Shown: positions 9,701 to 21,222 of the stretch, in pieces
Layout of the letters: each line of letters opens with the position of its first letter
How positions within the stretch are numbered: the stretch's first letter is position 1
Source: Sarocladium kiliense
Lineage: Eukaryota; Ascomycota; Sordariomycetes; Hypocreales; Sarocladiaceae
Assembly (NCBI GenBank): GCA_030734395.1
Contig: JAUZTG010000017.1
Coordinates: 744,001-808,000, forward strand
DNA: 64,000 nt
Reading direction: 5' to 3'
Notes under the pieces: model-generated
What the model was told of the DNA's origin: nothing
Seen by the model: the letters and a program-made list of their open reading frames with translations, nothing else
Database searches by the model: none
Position numbers and translations under genes: made by a program

Positions 9701-12630
9701 CTGCTCACAGACCGAATCTCTCGTCATCAGGGAAGCTCGCCGACATCAATTATTGAAGGCATTTCCTATCTCGCGAAAAGTACAACGATCGTTATGCATC
9801 GAATGGCTCTTTTAGAAGCAGAGGTCAAATCACTTCGGGAGATAAATAATACCCTAAGCCGCCGTCGAAGACAAAAAAAGCAACGCCTAAGACAAAGCGG
9901 AGCTATGTCTTTAACTGAGGGACATAATCAGATAGCTCAAAACGAGGCAGATGTGCAGATAAAGCAGGAAACGCAGAAAGGTAGTGGTCGGAAGCCTCGC
10001 GTGGAAACGAAGCTAAGACGCTGTGGAACGTGCGGAAATGCCGGATATAATGCGCGAACCTGTCAGATTATGCTCTCATCTGCTGATGAGAGTACTAGCG
10101 ATTAGATTTATATTTTTTCTTATGTTATTGTTGAGTTATTTGCTTGAATTGATGCATGGTCGCGTTGGGGTGGCTCACTCGGTGACATGGCTCACTCGGT
10201 GTACAAGTACGTTAACTTATTTTCCAGGATCGTGGAAAGTCTTACCCCACTTATGGTTCCGTAGTGCAAAGCCCGGCACAACGCCTGGCAGAAGTTTGAT
10301 AAGCTCATTCTCTTCCATGAAGCGCTTGAAATCATCGAGTCCCCGGGTTTCGAAAATCTTACTAGGCTCGTAAGACTCGAGTATTTCCTTGATGCCATTG
10401 TCAACATTCAACAAGTTGGAATCTTTGTTATAATACGGATCAAAGACGCAATCAGCCTGGTGGCACCAGGCTAAATTACACTCAGATACCATGAACTCCA
10501 TCACCTCACGGTTCATGGCCTCCATGCCCGATTTAGGCCAGAACATGTGCAAAGCTTTGAGCTGTGGGACAACGTTCTTAGAGTCAGGAAACGAGTCCTG
10601 GTACTCTTGAAACGACAGGTTGAAGTCGATTATGACAGCGCTGTTGATCTGATTTATTTTGGAAGATATCAGCAGCCACATCAAACCAAGGATCAAATCA
10701 GTAGATTTACCTCCTGACGGCCTTTCCCAATTGTAAGACCCTCGTACCACATATGTGCCATGGCCGTGACGTCTAGGAATTTCCTCCCACGTTCTAGGAG
10801 TATATCAGGCTCGTCCTCTGTCGTGCTCTTGAGGGAGCGGCTAAGTTCTGGCTTCAGGTACTGAATTGGGAAGACTGCAAGACTCTTAATATCCACAAGC
10901 CCGTCATGCGGCTTGAAGACAAAGACTTCCCGGACAGTCCCATATTTAAGGCCGTCGAAGTCGATGTGGAAGCAGATCACAAAGAAGGGTGTATATCTGT
11001 TCCTGGTTCGCCAGAGGTAGCTGGTGGGGAAGTTGCGTGACCAGGTATGCTGCTTTTGTCTAGATGGTAGATTTGTTGACCCAAAGGATTGATACGGGGG
11101 TGCTTTGTCGAAAGCACTCCGGTGAACGGATGCGGTTGGGATACCCAAGGTGTGTGCTTTTGGAATTCCTCCTGTCATGCCGAGTACTCGAAAGAGCTGC
11201 GGCACATAACGTGGCTTAGGGATATGAAGATCCTCATTACGCATTCCCGGGCCCATGGGCAACCCGCTGCCACGTAATGGTATGGGCAAGCCGCCGGTGT
11301 GGGAGGGACAGTAGATGTCATTGCCCTGGTCGAAGAGCATCCACATATTTTCGAAGGCGATCCTGTCTTCGTGGCCGTTTTGTAATCGCCTGTATAGCTG
11401 CAGCGGCTTCGCTAGATACGAGTCAATGAATTCCAGAAACTTGTGGAAATGAACCAGCGCTTTAAAACTGTGATATCCTCCTAAACTGTCAGTTTCGCTC
11501 CTGGGTGTAGTTGGGGTTGACGAGAAGTCATCAGGAAGCCTCGCATCGGGGCTTTCTTCGACCATCGGTTCTTGGGTTTCAGGGTCGACCTTATCACTGA
11601 GTTTGACCTTAGTTACAAGTATAGCCCTCTTGTTGACAGCCTTCACTTACCTGAATGTCACTTTGAGCTTGTTCAGCTGGTCTCGCAAACGGTCATAGCT
11701 CCGGATTAACGGCCGGAACGGTTTACCAATTCGGACTACATTTGTCACGTCTGTTTGGATCCTGAGACAATGGTTGAGAAATTCCGTGATTGGCTCAGAG
11801 ACGACTCCAAATGCCAAAATATCAATGTCATCAGGTTTGGGGTTCTCCTTGTCCTTGCGTGTCTCTGGAAGTGCCCCTGGGTTCCATCTATAGAGTACGC
11901 GGATGAAGTAATTAGGGTCCGAATCACACTGGTAAGAACCCTTTCTCCGCGTATTGTTTACCCATCCACCACTGCTGCTCAGTTCTCCCCCAGCGTGGAA
12001 GAACTTTACTGTCAGAAGTAGAGGGCCGGGGTCGCTTCGTTCGTGTCCGTGCTTTGCCCTGGTGGTTGACTTTGGTTCCGGGTCCTTGGTGTCGACCTCC
12101 TCGAGCTTGGTGATCCGTTCTTCTAGGGTTCTCACGTAGTCAACGACACCTCGGATCATCTCTGGGGCTTTTTCAGGAGTATCTTCGTCCATGTCTTCAT
12201 CGTATCTGCGTAGCTTCGTAGTGTATGCCTCGTATAGTGCTGCAGTACTTAGGAACGACGCCTTCTGAAGACCGCCGTCCGAACTCACAGAGGAATGTGA
12301 ATCATGGTCGGAGTCGACAGGGTCATAGTGCGATTCGGAGGAGGTTTTCACCTTTGGGTCTTCATCGTGGTCTTCATTGTGCTTCTCTGGAAACCCAGAA
12401 ACAACCGGATCCCTCTTGCCGTCCGTGTTAAAGCATGGAACGTGGGTCTGAGGAAGGTCAAGTTGGGTCTCTCTCCGACCGGGCTGTGCATTCTGAGTGC
12501 CTGAGCCTAGTATGTTCATAGCCTCTAATGTTGCGGGTGACGGCAACAGATCGATGTCATTTGTGTCGACATGTAGACTAGGGACTGGGCTGCCCATGTC
12601 GGTCGCTGCAGGCGCTGTATCTGGCCCCAT
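6701..12630 (-). CDS. Large AAA+ ATPase (DUF7025-type N-terminus), interrupted by a Fot1 element and probably damaged
   Basis: Nine exons (high to low): 12630-11651, 11596-10711, 10648-10246, 8311-8123, 8067-8008, 7953-7906, 7857-7736, 7678-7645 and 7590-6701, totalling 1203 residues if all splice. The N-terminal 750 residues include the fungal DUF7025 region (YGTVREVFVFKPHDG). The ATPase core has Walker A GVPGVGKTST, Walker B VLLLDEADVF, a sensor-1-like LTTNRVGAIDDAF and an arginine finger FRSRLH. The C-terminal 120 residues are a Ser/Lys/Glu-rich low-complexity tail. Intron 3 (10245-8312) contains a complete Fot1 transposon; without it the intron is 68 bases with a GTAAGA donor and a CGTAG acceptor. 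The acceptor before the last exon reads ACAA where ACAG is needed (7592-7591), so correct splicing of the C-terminus looks lost. The start is ATG 12630; upstream TTG is not used. The cellular role of this family is unknown. Divergent from the STAND-like gene. Confidence 0.82.
8351..8394 (+). repeat. Left terminal inverted repeat of the Fot1 element
   Basis: The repeat runs for 44 bases from ACGTACTTGT to GAGTGAGCCACC and matches the reverse complement of 10169-10212 without mismatch. Inside it the unit CACCGAGTGAGCCA occurs twice in tandem. A mutated copy of the same end at 2465 has only one such unit. Confidence 0.95.
8450..10105 (+). pseudogene. Fot1/pogo transposase, dead
   Basis: A single frame runs from about 8450 to TSD-stop at 10105 (552 codons, close to the roughly 540 of Fot1). 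Order of parts: a helix-turn-helix N-terminus (SVRSAAKIYKISR), a Tc5/CENP-B-type second helical domain, then the DDE domain with NFDETGFQMG, LLMLDGHESH and PPHSSHMLQPLDISCFVPFKKAY, then a coiled basic stretch, and a zinc knuckle CGTCGNAGYNARTC. Nonsense codons lie at 8492 (TAA), 8573 (TGA), 8870 (TAG), 9107 (TAA), 9650 (TAG) and 9692 (TAA). Each can come from CAA, CAG or CGA by C to T. The probable start codon is now ATA at 8450. All fit light RIP, so the element cannot move by itself. Confidence 0.9.
10169..10212 (-). repeat. Right terminal inverted repeat of the Fot1 element
   Basis: Exact reverse complement of the left repeat at 8351-8394, including the doubled CACCGAGTGAGCCA unit. It is followed directly by the TA target dinucleotide (10213-10214). 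Confidence 0.95.
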
Positions 12631-13093
12631 GCTTTGCCGTTTCGATCTCAACAGAACGAGAAGGGGCAGCCAATGTTTGAAAGTGAAGTGAATCGAGAAT
12701 CATAAAGCGGATTGAGAATATGTGTCAAAACCATGATCGACTGAGAGTGCGCATACATTAGGACGGCGGATAACGATCATGCGATACCAGACCGTTGAGC
12801 CTCATCTTTGAAGAGGGGTAGCGGCCGCATCGCCTGCGTTACATTGCTGCAACTTGTTGAACGATAATTGGTGAGATGCGTTTGAGGGTGGTCTGGAAAC
12901 CCCTCAGCTGAACATCCAGTCCGGCAGCCTGGCTCGTAGAGAGTCGAGACTGGTACGCGAGGCTCTGGGGATCTCAGCTACCCTCATTCGCTCTTTCTTC
13001 TGCTCTCTTTCTTTCCCAAAGCAGATACCTCTTTCTTGAAACTATCCAGGATTTTTCTTATATGGACCTGCATTTCACCGTATCCTGAATAAG
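12631..13093. promoter_or_regulatory. Divergent intergenic region between the AAA and STAND-like genes
   Basis: The 463 bases separate the start codons of two divergently transcribed genes and must hold both promoters. A pyrimidine-rich stretch at about 12987-13016 (CTCTTTCTTCTGCTCTCTTT and on) precedes the plus-strand gene, a common feature of fungal promoters. No named binding site was identified. Confidence 0.5.
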
Positions 13094-15394
13094 ATGTCAC
13101 TTCCATCCGCCATGCAGGGTGCACAACAGCCACCAGATCCTCCTCTTCCACGCCTCGACCGACTCTTGAGCAATCCAGCCGCAGAGTTTGTCGAGACACG
13201 CGCTGGGCGCGAAGTTTGCCGCCGTGCAACGGGCGGCCTCGTGGATATTATTGACGAGCAGGAAGTCGCCGAGGACATGACGGGTGTCGAGATTAGTCGC
13301 AGCAGTAATGCTCCAGACTCCGATATCCATGTGCGGGCACCGAAGTTCTCCAGTTCTCTCGACCGCTTCATGCCTGTGAAACAAGCTTATAAGTAAGCTT
13401 ACTTAACGGCCCCAATTAGGAGGCACTCAAGCCAATATGAAGCAGCCCCGCTCAGTCCTACAAGACATCAAGCGAGATGTTGATTGAGTTTCAAAAGACA
13501 CTCCAGAGCTTCATCGAGACTTTGAAGTCTAGAAAGATCTTCAAATCCATAACCCCCGACCTTTGCGATCCGGAGGACTACAACCTACAGTATGTCCTGA
13601 AGGTCGCATCCCAGATTCAGGAACACAAAGAGGGGCTAGAAAATACCCGGATGATTAAAAGATTCATCCGTAAGTGTTGCCGTGGAGTGGCAGACCACAA
13701 TACAGTCCTCAATGGATTCTTGTCCATGATCCCGAACGACGCATACGGCTCCGCTATTTCGGGAGGGCTCTCTCTAATATTGGCGGTAAGATGTCCAATC
13801 TTATTTGTTATCAATTGAGCTCTCCTAATTGAGTTCCCCTGACCATTCAATGGAGCCAGGCCGTAGAAAAACGTGAGAAATTACGGGTCGAAATTCAGAC
13901 AACCTTGGCGGATATACCAAGAAAGTTAGACAACATCCATAATCTTGTTGAAGCTCACATTAAGACTCCAGACCTTCATCAGTGCGCGAACCAGGTCTTC
14001 ATGTCTATTTTTGTTTTACTAGAACGAGTAATCAACGAGCTGTCGATGACTTCTTTTGGTGGGTGTTCGTTTCAATAGTTGGCGGATTGAGTTAACAACA
14101 TGCAGAAAAGGGAATCCACAAACTCAAAGGCAAAGGAGTTGATGTCAAGGAGGCTATAGAGGCCTTCAATGATCAAGTCATCCAATTCCAGGAACAGGTA
14201 GATGTGTGCACGCAGTTGCGATTTGGCAGGCTCGAGGACAACCAGGAGGCTATGATAAGGATGCTGAAAGGTAGGATGATAATGAGCCAACTCGCCATCC
14301 AATGGGCAGCCTAACAATATACAGACGTCCAGAAGAAGTTACCGACAGTAACTAATTCACAGCAGGAGGAGCTTCTCGGCGTGATTTACACCTTACTCTA
14401 CAGAATGTCTGCTAGCGACCCAAGATTCAATCCCATCGATGGCTCGGTCCAAGAACTCATCCTTCCTTTCTCTACAAATCACCCTCTTTCTGCGGACGCC
14501 GACGGTCATGCCGTCTCGATGAACAAGTCCAAGGAGCTGGCTCAGTCCTGGCTCTCGGGCCTCGGAACGTTCGATCCCATGCCTGATAAACAGATCCACG
14601 AACTTCTTTCAGGTTTCTCGAGTCTTTCCCTCGATGAGAAGGACCGCCTGCAGTGGATCCTGGCATCTGACGAGGTTCGAGACTGGTTGGCCTCGGCGGA
14701 ATCAAGCATATTGTACATGTATGCTGAGACGCCACCAGAAGAGCTAGTCAATGCCATGAGCTTCAGTGCTTCAACGTTGGCACTCACCCTCGCTGGAGCC
14801 ACCAACTTTCCCGTCCTGTCTTTCTTCTGCGGCTTGCGACAGAATGACTCGCGCGAGAACGCGACTGCGGGCCCCAAAGCTGTCCGCAAGAGCTTGAACG
14901 GCCAGCTACTCACTTTCATGAAGTCTCAAAGACCCTTGGCAGATCTGTCCTTCATCGAGCCTGGAAAGAAGATGCGAAAGTCTATGGGCAAGGCAGAGCA
15001 CGCGAAGAAGCTATTCCGAGACCTTCTCGAGGCTCTACCGGAGGGTGAAGTTGTCTTCATTATTCTTGATTCATTTTCCCGGCTAGGTGGTGAGCCTGGA
15101 GACAATGACAAAGGCGACGATCTTGTCGAGGAGTTGGCCGCCTTGAGAGCTATGCCACAGCTTGTTGTCAAGTTACTAATTATCGATGCGATGCCTGGCT
15201 GTCCGGTTACGAGAGAAGCGGATATTACACTTTACGTCCTAGACGAGGTGAACGGGTGGAAGGGTGATGTGAAATTGACGGACCTCGATAAGAACAGCCT
15301 GGATGCCATCAAACAGCTGGTAAGACAACAGGAGAAAGGCCTATCGAGGTTGGAGGGGTCGAGCGAAACGTCCAGCGGATCTGAAAGTGACTAA
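13094..15394 (+). CDS. Fungal STAND/NLR-like protein (DUF7708-like N-terminus), no visible P-loop
   Basis: Five exons, 13094-13392, 13446-13785, 13860-14058, 14106-14270 and 14325-15394, encode 690 residues; every junction keeps frame. Residues about 100-300 are an alpha-helical domain resembling the DUF7708-type N-terminus of fungal NLR-like proteins (a CRGVADHNTVLNGFLS stretch, then PNDAYGSAISGGLSLIL). The C-terminal half resembles a NACHT-like region (SFFCGLRQND, then VVFIILDSFSRLGG as a possible Walker-B-like strand), but no GxxxxGK[ST] Walker A can be found. No ankyrin, TPR or WD repeats follow, so the protein lacks a sensor domain. The tail is Ser/Glu-rich. Related proteins act in fungal self/non-self or stress responses; here the function is unknown. 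The first acceptor (GCAG at 13445) was chosen because it is the best one in phase. Confidence 0.75.
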
Positions 15395-15996
15395 GGAGCG
15401 CAATCCCTCCAACGTCATGATCAGGGCAGAAGTCTTATAGAGACTCTGACTTTCCATTTCGTTCTAGTGATGACAGGTTGTGTACATGGCCGTATGTAGA
15501 GATAAACAATCTACTGTTGGCATTATGACATGGCATAGAAGGAATGTGACGCAATTGATGAATAATTATTCTGGCCAGGCTAAGCGATGGTGACTAGATA
15601 TGTGTAATGGCGAAGAGAAATACCCAGTTTATAGTCCATGAACAGCAATAGTCCTGCGCGTATAGCCAGGTGTCTAACGTCAGCCTTCCCAGATCGTCAG
15701 GATTACCAATCATAAATCGATATGGGACTTTCATAGGCATTGAATCGTCTGCCTGCCGAATTGTGTAGTATGCTTGAATTACAAAAATAATGACAAATAG
15801 AGGATGCCAAGTTGCAGGATACTCGGGCATCGTCACACTAATAAGTCACCGCATTGCCCAGAGACGTGGTGTCGATCCCCTCCGTAACGTTGTCAGTGGC
15901 GAACAGCTTGAACACTATTTCATACAGTCACCGTCGAAGTCATCCACTTCAACAAGCTTCAACTATTCAGAATAGAATAGAACTATCAGCGACTTC
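15395..15996. other. Intergenic, no supported gene
   Basis: The stretch separates the STAND-like gene from the MDR oxidoreductase. A minus-strand frame of 80 codons at 15594-15836 contains a hydrophobic segment but has no splice context or family match, so it is not annotated. It presumably holds the 3' region of one gene and the promoter of the next. Confidence 0.45.
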
Positions 15997-17155
15997 ATGG
16001 CTCAGTATCAAGAGCGCCATGTCTGGCGTCGAACAGACATCTTCAAGCCGGCCTCGCCTCAGCTCGAGCTGCTTCAGGAATCACTGCCCAACCCACTGCC
16101 ACCGACTTGGATCATCATCCGCGTCCATGCAATCTCCCTGAATTGGAGAGATGCAAACATCGCCAACGGAGGAAACCCTTGGCCAGTTCATCCGAAAGGT
16201 ATTGCCGGGTCTGATGCTGTGGGAGAAGTTGTCCAGGTCGGTAATGCTGTGACTGGCTTTCGAGTTGGAGACCGCGCTGCACCGATTTTGGACCAAGCGA
16301 ATATCACGGGCAGGGAGCCGGGGCGGTGCTGGCTTGCAGCGGATGTAGACGGTGTGATGGCAGACTATTTGGCTTTGGATGAGAGGCTGGCTTGTCAGAT
16401 GCCAAAGTATTTGGACTGGAGTGAGGCGTCGACTTTGCCCTGCGCTGGATTGACGGCATGGACTGCGCTCAAAGGTATAGGAATGGGGGCGACGGTACTG
16501 ATCCAAGGTAAGCTCCACATCTGATTCTGAATATGTCTGTCGCGCAGGCTGATGCCATGTCAGGAACCGGTGGCGTCAGCATGATTGCACTGAAGCTAGC
16601 TCGCGCCTCTGGGATCAAGGCCATTATCAGTTCTTCGTCAGACGCCAAGCTCGAAGAACTTCAGAAGCGCTTCACCTCACCTCCACTTCTGACAGTCAAT
16701 TATGCCAAGGACCCTGCGTGGGAGGAGACGGTGTTAGAGTTGACTGGTGGTGATGGCGTCGATCTCATCCTTGAGAACGGAGGGGCGTCATCCCTGGTGC
16801 AGAGCATGAAGTGCACGCGGCGAGGGGGCATCATCAGTCAGGTCGGATACCTTGGGAAACAAGTTGTTTCGTCTCTGACAGAATTCATCCCATTGCTGAT
16901 TGACCGACGGATTGTTTTGAGGTGAGATGAGTTGCAATGTTCTTCTCACGGTTCAGTTGCTGATTGACATAACATGACAGAGGCATCAATTGTGGCTCTA
17001 AGCACGATCTGGAAGATTTTTGCTCCGCAGTAACGGCTGCACAAATGCGCTTCCACGACATAATTGACTCGACCTTTGCTTTTGAAAAAGGTGACGAGGC
17101 AATTGAGCATGTCTGGCAGAGCAAACAAGTGGGAAAAGTGATTATCAGAGTATAG
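15997..17155 (+). CDS. Medium-chain dehydrogenase/reductase, zinc-independent (quinone oxidoreductase-like)
   Basis: Three exons, 15997-16507, 16564-16921 and 16981-17155, encode 347 residues (introns of 56 and 59 bases). The GroES-like N-terminal fold is visible (SLNWRDANIANG, then GIAGSDAVGEVVQVG and FRVGDRA). The catalytic-domain landmark LPCAGLTAWTAL is followed by the nucleotide-binding GTGGVSMIALKLA motif. The structural-zinc cysteine cluster of true alcohol dehydrogenases is absent, so an NADPH-dependent quinone or enone reductase is the family expectation. The substrate is unknown. The C-terminus ends VWQSKQVGKVIIRV as usual for the family. It is followed in the same direction by VPS39 after 264 bases. 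Confidence 0.9.
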
Positions 17156-17419
17156 GGTAGCCAAATAGGCAGAATTAGCAGGTCGTGTCCTGGATCCGCT
17201 GCCAGCCGCTAAGGCTCTCCGTAGCCGCATGTTGACGTCGTTGCTCGTCCCGCATGACCCAGTGTATGCTGCTGCCCGAGGGTGAAGTCGAAGCTCCAAC
17301 AATCTATAACAATACGTCACATCTTGTTCCCAAGCACGCATAATCTAACACCTCTTCGGTTCGAGCCTCATGCTTCCACTTGAGCCGTGATTAGGAGCCT
17401 GGAGCTGGCTGTCGTCGTC

Positions 17420-20400
17420 ATGCTCTCTGCCTTCACAGCTCGGCCGATCATCGAGCTCCGGCAGCGCGACAAGTCAAGGATCGAGACCATCGTCGCACAC
17501 GGTAGGATGCTACTCTTCAAGTCAGGTTTTTGACCGAAGCTGATCAGTCCAAAGGTGATCGCGTTCTGGTCGGCCTTAACAGCGGCGCCCTGCGCGTGTA
17601 CCGTCTCAACGAACTCCCGCCCACAGGCAACGACTTCAATAAACAGCCCGACGCCAAGCCGCCGACACCCCCCGAGAATGGCGATCGACCTTCATCAAGA
17701 GGCTCAGCGAAGCCAACGGATCTCTTGCGCGAGGTTGAGAAGTTCTCGACTCGTTCGATAGACCAACTTGCGATCATCAAGGAGGCCAATACGATCGTCT
17801 CTCTGTCGAACTACAACGTCCATTTGCACGACCTGCAGACCTACGAGCATATTGAGACGTTAGGGAAAAGCAAGAATGCGTCATGTTTTGCGGTCACCTC
17901 CAATATTGTAAGAGACTCGGATACGGACATTCCAGAGATCATCAGTAGGCTTGCTGTCGCAGTGAAGAGACGGCTGTATCTTTGGAGCTGGCATGAGAGC
18001 GAGCTATCTGAGGAAGTGGGCGAGGTGGTGCTCTCAGAGTCTATAAGGAGCGTTACTTGGGCTAGTGCGACGAAGCTCGTTTGTGGCATGAACGGTGGCT
18101 ATGTTATGGTCGACGTCCGAACCAACGAAGTTGAGGACATCGTCAGCCCTGGTTCTGTCAGTGCAACAGGGCAAGGGAGCCGTTTTGGAGCTGTGAGTAG
18201 CGCTGGTATGGGTTACATGGGGCTGGGTGGCTATATGCCAAAGCCGCTGGCTGCTAAGCTTGCAGAGGGCGAGATGCTGCTTGCGAAAGACATCAACACC
18301 TTGTTTGTCGACGACCAAGGCAAACCCTTGGAAAAGCGGCAAGTGCCCTGGCAATCCGCTCCAGACTCTATCGGATACTCCTATCCATACATCGTAGCTC
18401 TGCAACCTCCATCGAAGGGGTCTCTCGAGGTGCGGAACCCGGACACACTGTCGCTCATCCAGATGATCTCCTTGCCCGGAGCTGCGCAGCTGCACTTCCC
18501 ACCCCCAACTGTCAGCCTGGCACATGCCGGGAAAGGGTTTCACATCTCCAGCGACAGATGTGTGTGGAAGATGCAAGCGACGGATTATGATTCCCAGGTC
18601 AAGCAGCTTGTCGATGCAGGCAATTACGATGAGGCCATCAGCCTCTTGAACATGCTGGAAGACGCCCTATTGGCAGACAAGGCAGAGACCATGCGTGAAG
18701 TCAAGATGACCAAGGCTGAGATGTTGTTCAGGCAGAAGAAGTTCCGACAGTCGATGGATCTCTTCAATGAGGATGAGGTACATGCGCCACCAGAGAGGGT
18801 ACTCAGGCTGTTCCCGCCTGAGATCTCAGGAGAGTTCTCTGGCTGGACAGAGGACGAGGAGGCCGATGGTGACCACCACTCTACAAAATCACCAAGGAAG
18901 TCTAACGGAACTAGACCGACGAGCCCCGTGGGCTCAGCACCCTCATCACCCCCAACAGGTGGCTTCGCCAAGTTACTGATGGGTGGAGGGCACAAGAAAC
19001 ACGCCTCAGACGCAGGCTCAATCAAGTCGGCTAGCCCTGAACAAGACGACGGTGCGAAAGAAACTTCAAAGCAAAACTCATCTAAGACCCTCGACGGGAA
19101 AGATCTCAACGAAGCTGTGTTGGAACTGAATAGTTACCTCGCCGGCACTCGTGCGCGGTTGCAGCGCATCATTGACCCGGTTACGGGTAAGCTTAAACCA
19201 AGACACGACAGCAATGCTTCCGTCGAGGACGCAGAGGAGAAATTTCTCAGGACAAGTCAAACAGACGAGGAGAAGAACCTTGAAGAGGAGACCCGCGAAA
19301 CGTTCCGATTAGTAGACACGACGCTTTTCCGGGCTTACATGCATTCCCGCCCGACCCTGGCTGGATCCCTGTTCCGTATTCCCAACTTTTGCGACCCTGA
19401 AGTCGTCAATGAGAAACTGCTGGAGAACAATCGCTATACGGAACTGATCGACTTCTTCCATGGCAAGAAGCTTCACAGGCAAGCTTTGGAGCTGTTGCGC
19501 AAGTTCGGTTCGGCAACGAAACCCGATCCCGCAGCACCTACGTTGCACGGTCCTGACAGGACGATTCAGTATCTCCAGAATCTACCACCATCTGAGATCG
19601 ACCTAATACTAGAGCATGCCGGATGGGTCCTGAAGGCAAATCCGGATTACGCGATTGAGATTTTCATCGGCGATACAGAGAACGCAGAGACCCTCCCGCG
19701 AGATAAAGTAGTGGCCTTCCTTCGGGACCTTGACACAAAATTGGAAGGTCGCTACCTGGAGCATGTCATCGAGGAACTTGATGAAGGGTCCCCCGAGCTT
19801 CAAAACCGTTTGGTTGAGCTGTATATCAAGAATCTCGGGGAGATGAAGAAGAGCAAGGAATGGGACGACCTCATGGAGCGGTTTGTAGCGTTCTTGCGGA
19901 AGCCAGGAATGGTTTACAGCATGAGCAAAGCGTTCAGCATGCTGCCAAAAGACGGTAAGACGCACAACAACCCCGACTCAATTACGAGTCAGAGAGCTAA
20001 CATTCGCAGACCCTTCGTTCTACGAAGCCCAGGCCATTGTGCTGAGTAATATGGGCCAACACAAGCAGGCATTGGAGATCTACGTGTTCAAGATTAAAAA
20101 CTACCATAAGGCAGAAGAGTAAGTCTCGCTCCTTATTTTCATCTACCCTCGCAGCTAACGGCAATCAGGTACTGTAACCAAGTGTATAGATCCGATAGCA
20201 CATGGGAGCAGAATCCGATTGACGACAAAGCCTCAGACGACCAAGAGGAGGCAACCCCGAGTATATACCACACCCTTCTCTCACTCTACCTCAAGCCTCC
20301 GCCACCAAATAAGCCCAACTTAGAGCCTGCACTCGACCTGCTTTCCAAGCACGGCTCCCGTCTTCCCGCCACCTCCACCCTTGGCCTCATTCCCGACGAC

Positions 20401-20763
20401 CTTCCAGTACAATCTCTCGAGTCCTACTTCCGCGGCCGCATCCGCTCCGCCAACAGCCTCGTCAACGAAACCCGCATTGTCGCCGGTCTGCGCAAAGCAG
20501 AAGGCATCTCCATCGCAGCACGCTTGCATCTCGGAGACGATGCCCCCGGCAAACAAGGCGGACGCAATCGCCACGTAACGATCACCGAGGAGAGGCACTG
20601 TGTTGTTTGCCATAAGAAGCTGGGCGGTGGTGCGGCGAGGATGGGAGGAGCAGTTGTAGCGGTTTTACCGGATAACACGGCGGTACACTATGGGTGTTTG
20701 AGTAGGGCGACGGGGCAAAAGAAGGAGCCAGTGAGAGCGCCGAGTTGGGGGAGAGGGTTCTGA
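17420..20763 (+). CDS. VPS39: Vps39/Vam6, HOPS tethering subunit
   Basis: Four exons, 17420-17501, 17555-19954, 20010-20118 and 20169-20763, encode 1061 residues. The true start is ATG 17420 (MLSAFTARPIIELRQRDKSR), just before a short intron; the longer frame beginning at 17530 reads through that intron. A citron-homology (CNH) beta-propeller spans roughly residues 20-340, clathrin-repeat helices fill the middle (LFRAYMHSRPTLAGSLFR) with an acidic/Ser-rich insert around residues 450-560, and the C-terminal zinc-binding domain shows RHCVVCHKKL and HYGCL. Vps39 links Rab7/Ypt7 to the HOPS complex on vacuoles and late endosomes and supports vacuole-mitochondria contacts. Introns are 50-55 bases with canonical ends. 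Convergent with GON7, 162 bases apart. Confidence 0.95.
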
Positions 20764-20925
20764 GTAGGTGATGCGGTGGTTGTTGATGGTTCGGAGGTTG
20801 TTTGTGGATGGTAATACCCAGAGTTGTAGGCGAATATGATGTTTCTCGAAGTGCGTTCTCACTCAGGATTGTTCCGACGGTACCCCAATCTCAGCGTGTC
20901 GATCTTTCCTTGCTTTCATGCTCTT

Positions 20926-21222
20926 TCAGTCTTCCTCAGGCACCTCCTCGCCATAGTTCTCCTCCTCCTTGGCATCATCGACCTTTGCGCCTACAGCACC
21001 GTTTGCTAGACGAGTCTTGTCGTCCTCCATGCGCTGTGTCAGCTCCTTGTTGATCTGGTCCTGGGCAGAGGTGATTGCTTCTCGGAGGCTGTTCAGGTAT
21101 TTCGTCTTTTCGTCGACTGATGATGGTGCTGGGATCGTCGGCAGCGCTTCATTGACGGTGAACGAAGAGTTGTCTGGGGACTTGTAGGTAGCAGTAAGGC
21201 TTGAGGACTGTGATTCGGCCAT
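20926..21222 (-). CDS. GON7: Gon7-family subunit of the EKC/KEOPS complex
   Basis: A single exon encodes 98 residues (starting MAESQSSSLTATYKSPDNSS). The pattern of a short N-terminal YKSPD motif, LPTIP, a KTKYLNSLREAITSAQDQIN helix and LTQRMEDDKTRLA followed by a very acidic tail matches fungal Gon7 (Pfam Gon7). The protein stabilises the KEOPS complex, which makes the t6A37 modification of ANN-decoding tRNAs and also affects telomeres and transcription. It is small and largely disordered, as expected for the family. Its promoter is shared with HbrB, which starts 469 bases away on the other strand. Confidence 0.85.
   Translation of the reverse strand: MAESQSSSLTATYKSPDNSSFTVNEALPTIPAPSSVDEKTKYLNSLREAITSAQDQINKELTQRMEDDKTRLANGAVGAKVDDAKEEENYGEEVPEED

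Larger units (their letters stand above)
8351..10212 (+). mobile_element. Full-length Fot1/pogo transposon (1862 bp) with TA duplication
   Basis: The element has perfect 44-base terminal inverted repeats (8351-8394 and 10169-10212) and is flanked by TA on both sides (8349-8350 and 10213-10214), as expected for Tc1/mariner-pogo insertion. It encodes one transposase frame with six nonsense codons. Size, transposase type and the C-terminal zinc knuckle match the fungal Fot1 group. It lies antisense inside intron 3 of the AAA ATPase gene. Compared with the copy at 2465-3899 it is only lightly mutated and keeps normal base composition. Confidence 0.95.

Noticed and set aside
15594..15836. 80-codon minus-strand frame with a hydrophobic segment
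   Set aside because: No family motif, no splice context and no start context; lies in a plain intergenic stretch.
17354..17366. GGTTCGAGCC resembling a tRNA B-box
   Set aside because: Flanks do not form a T-stem, and no A-box or acceptor stem pairs with it.
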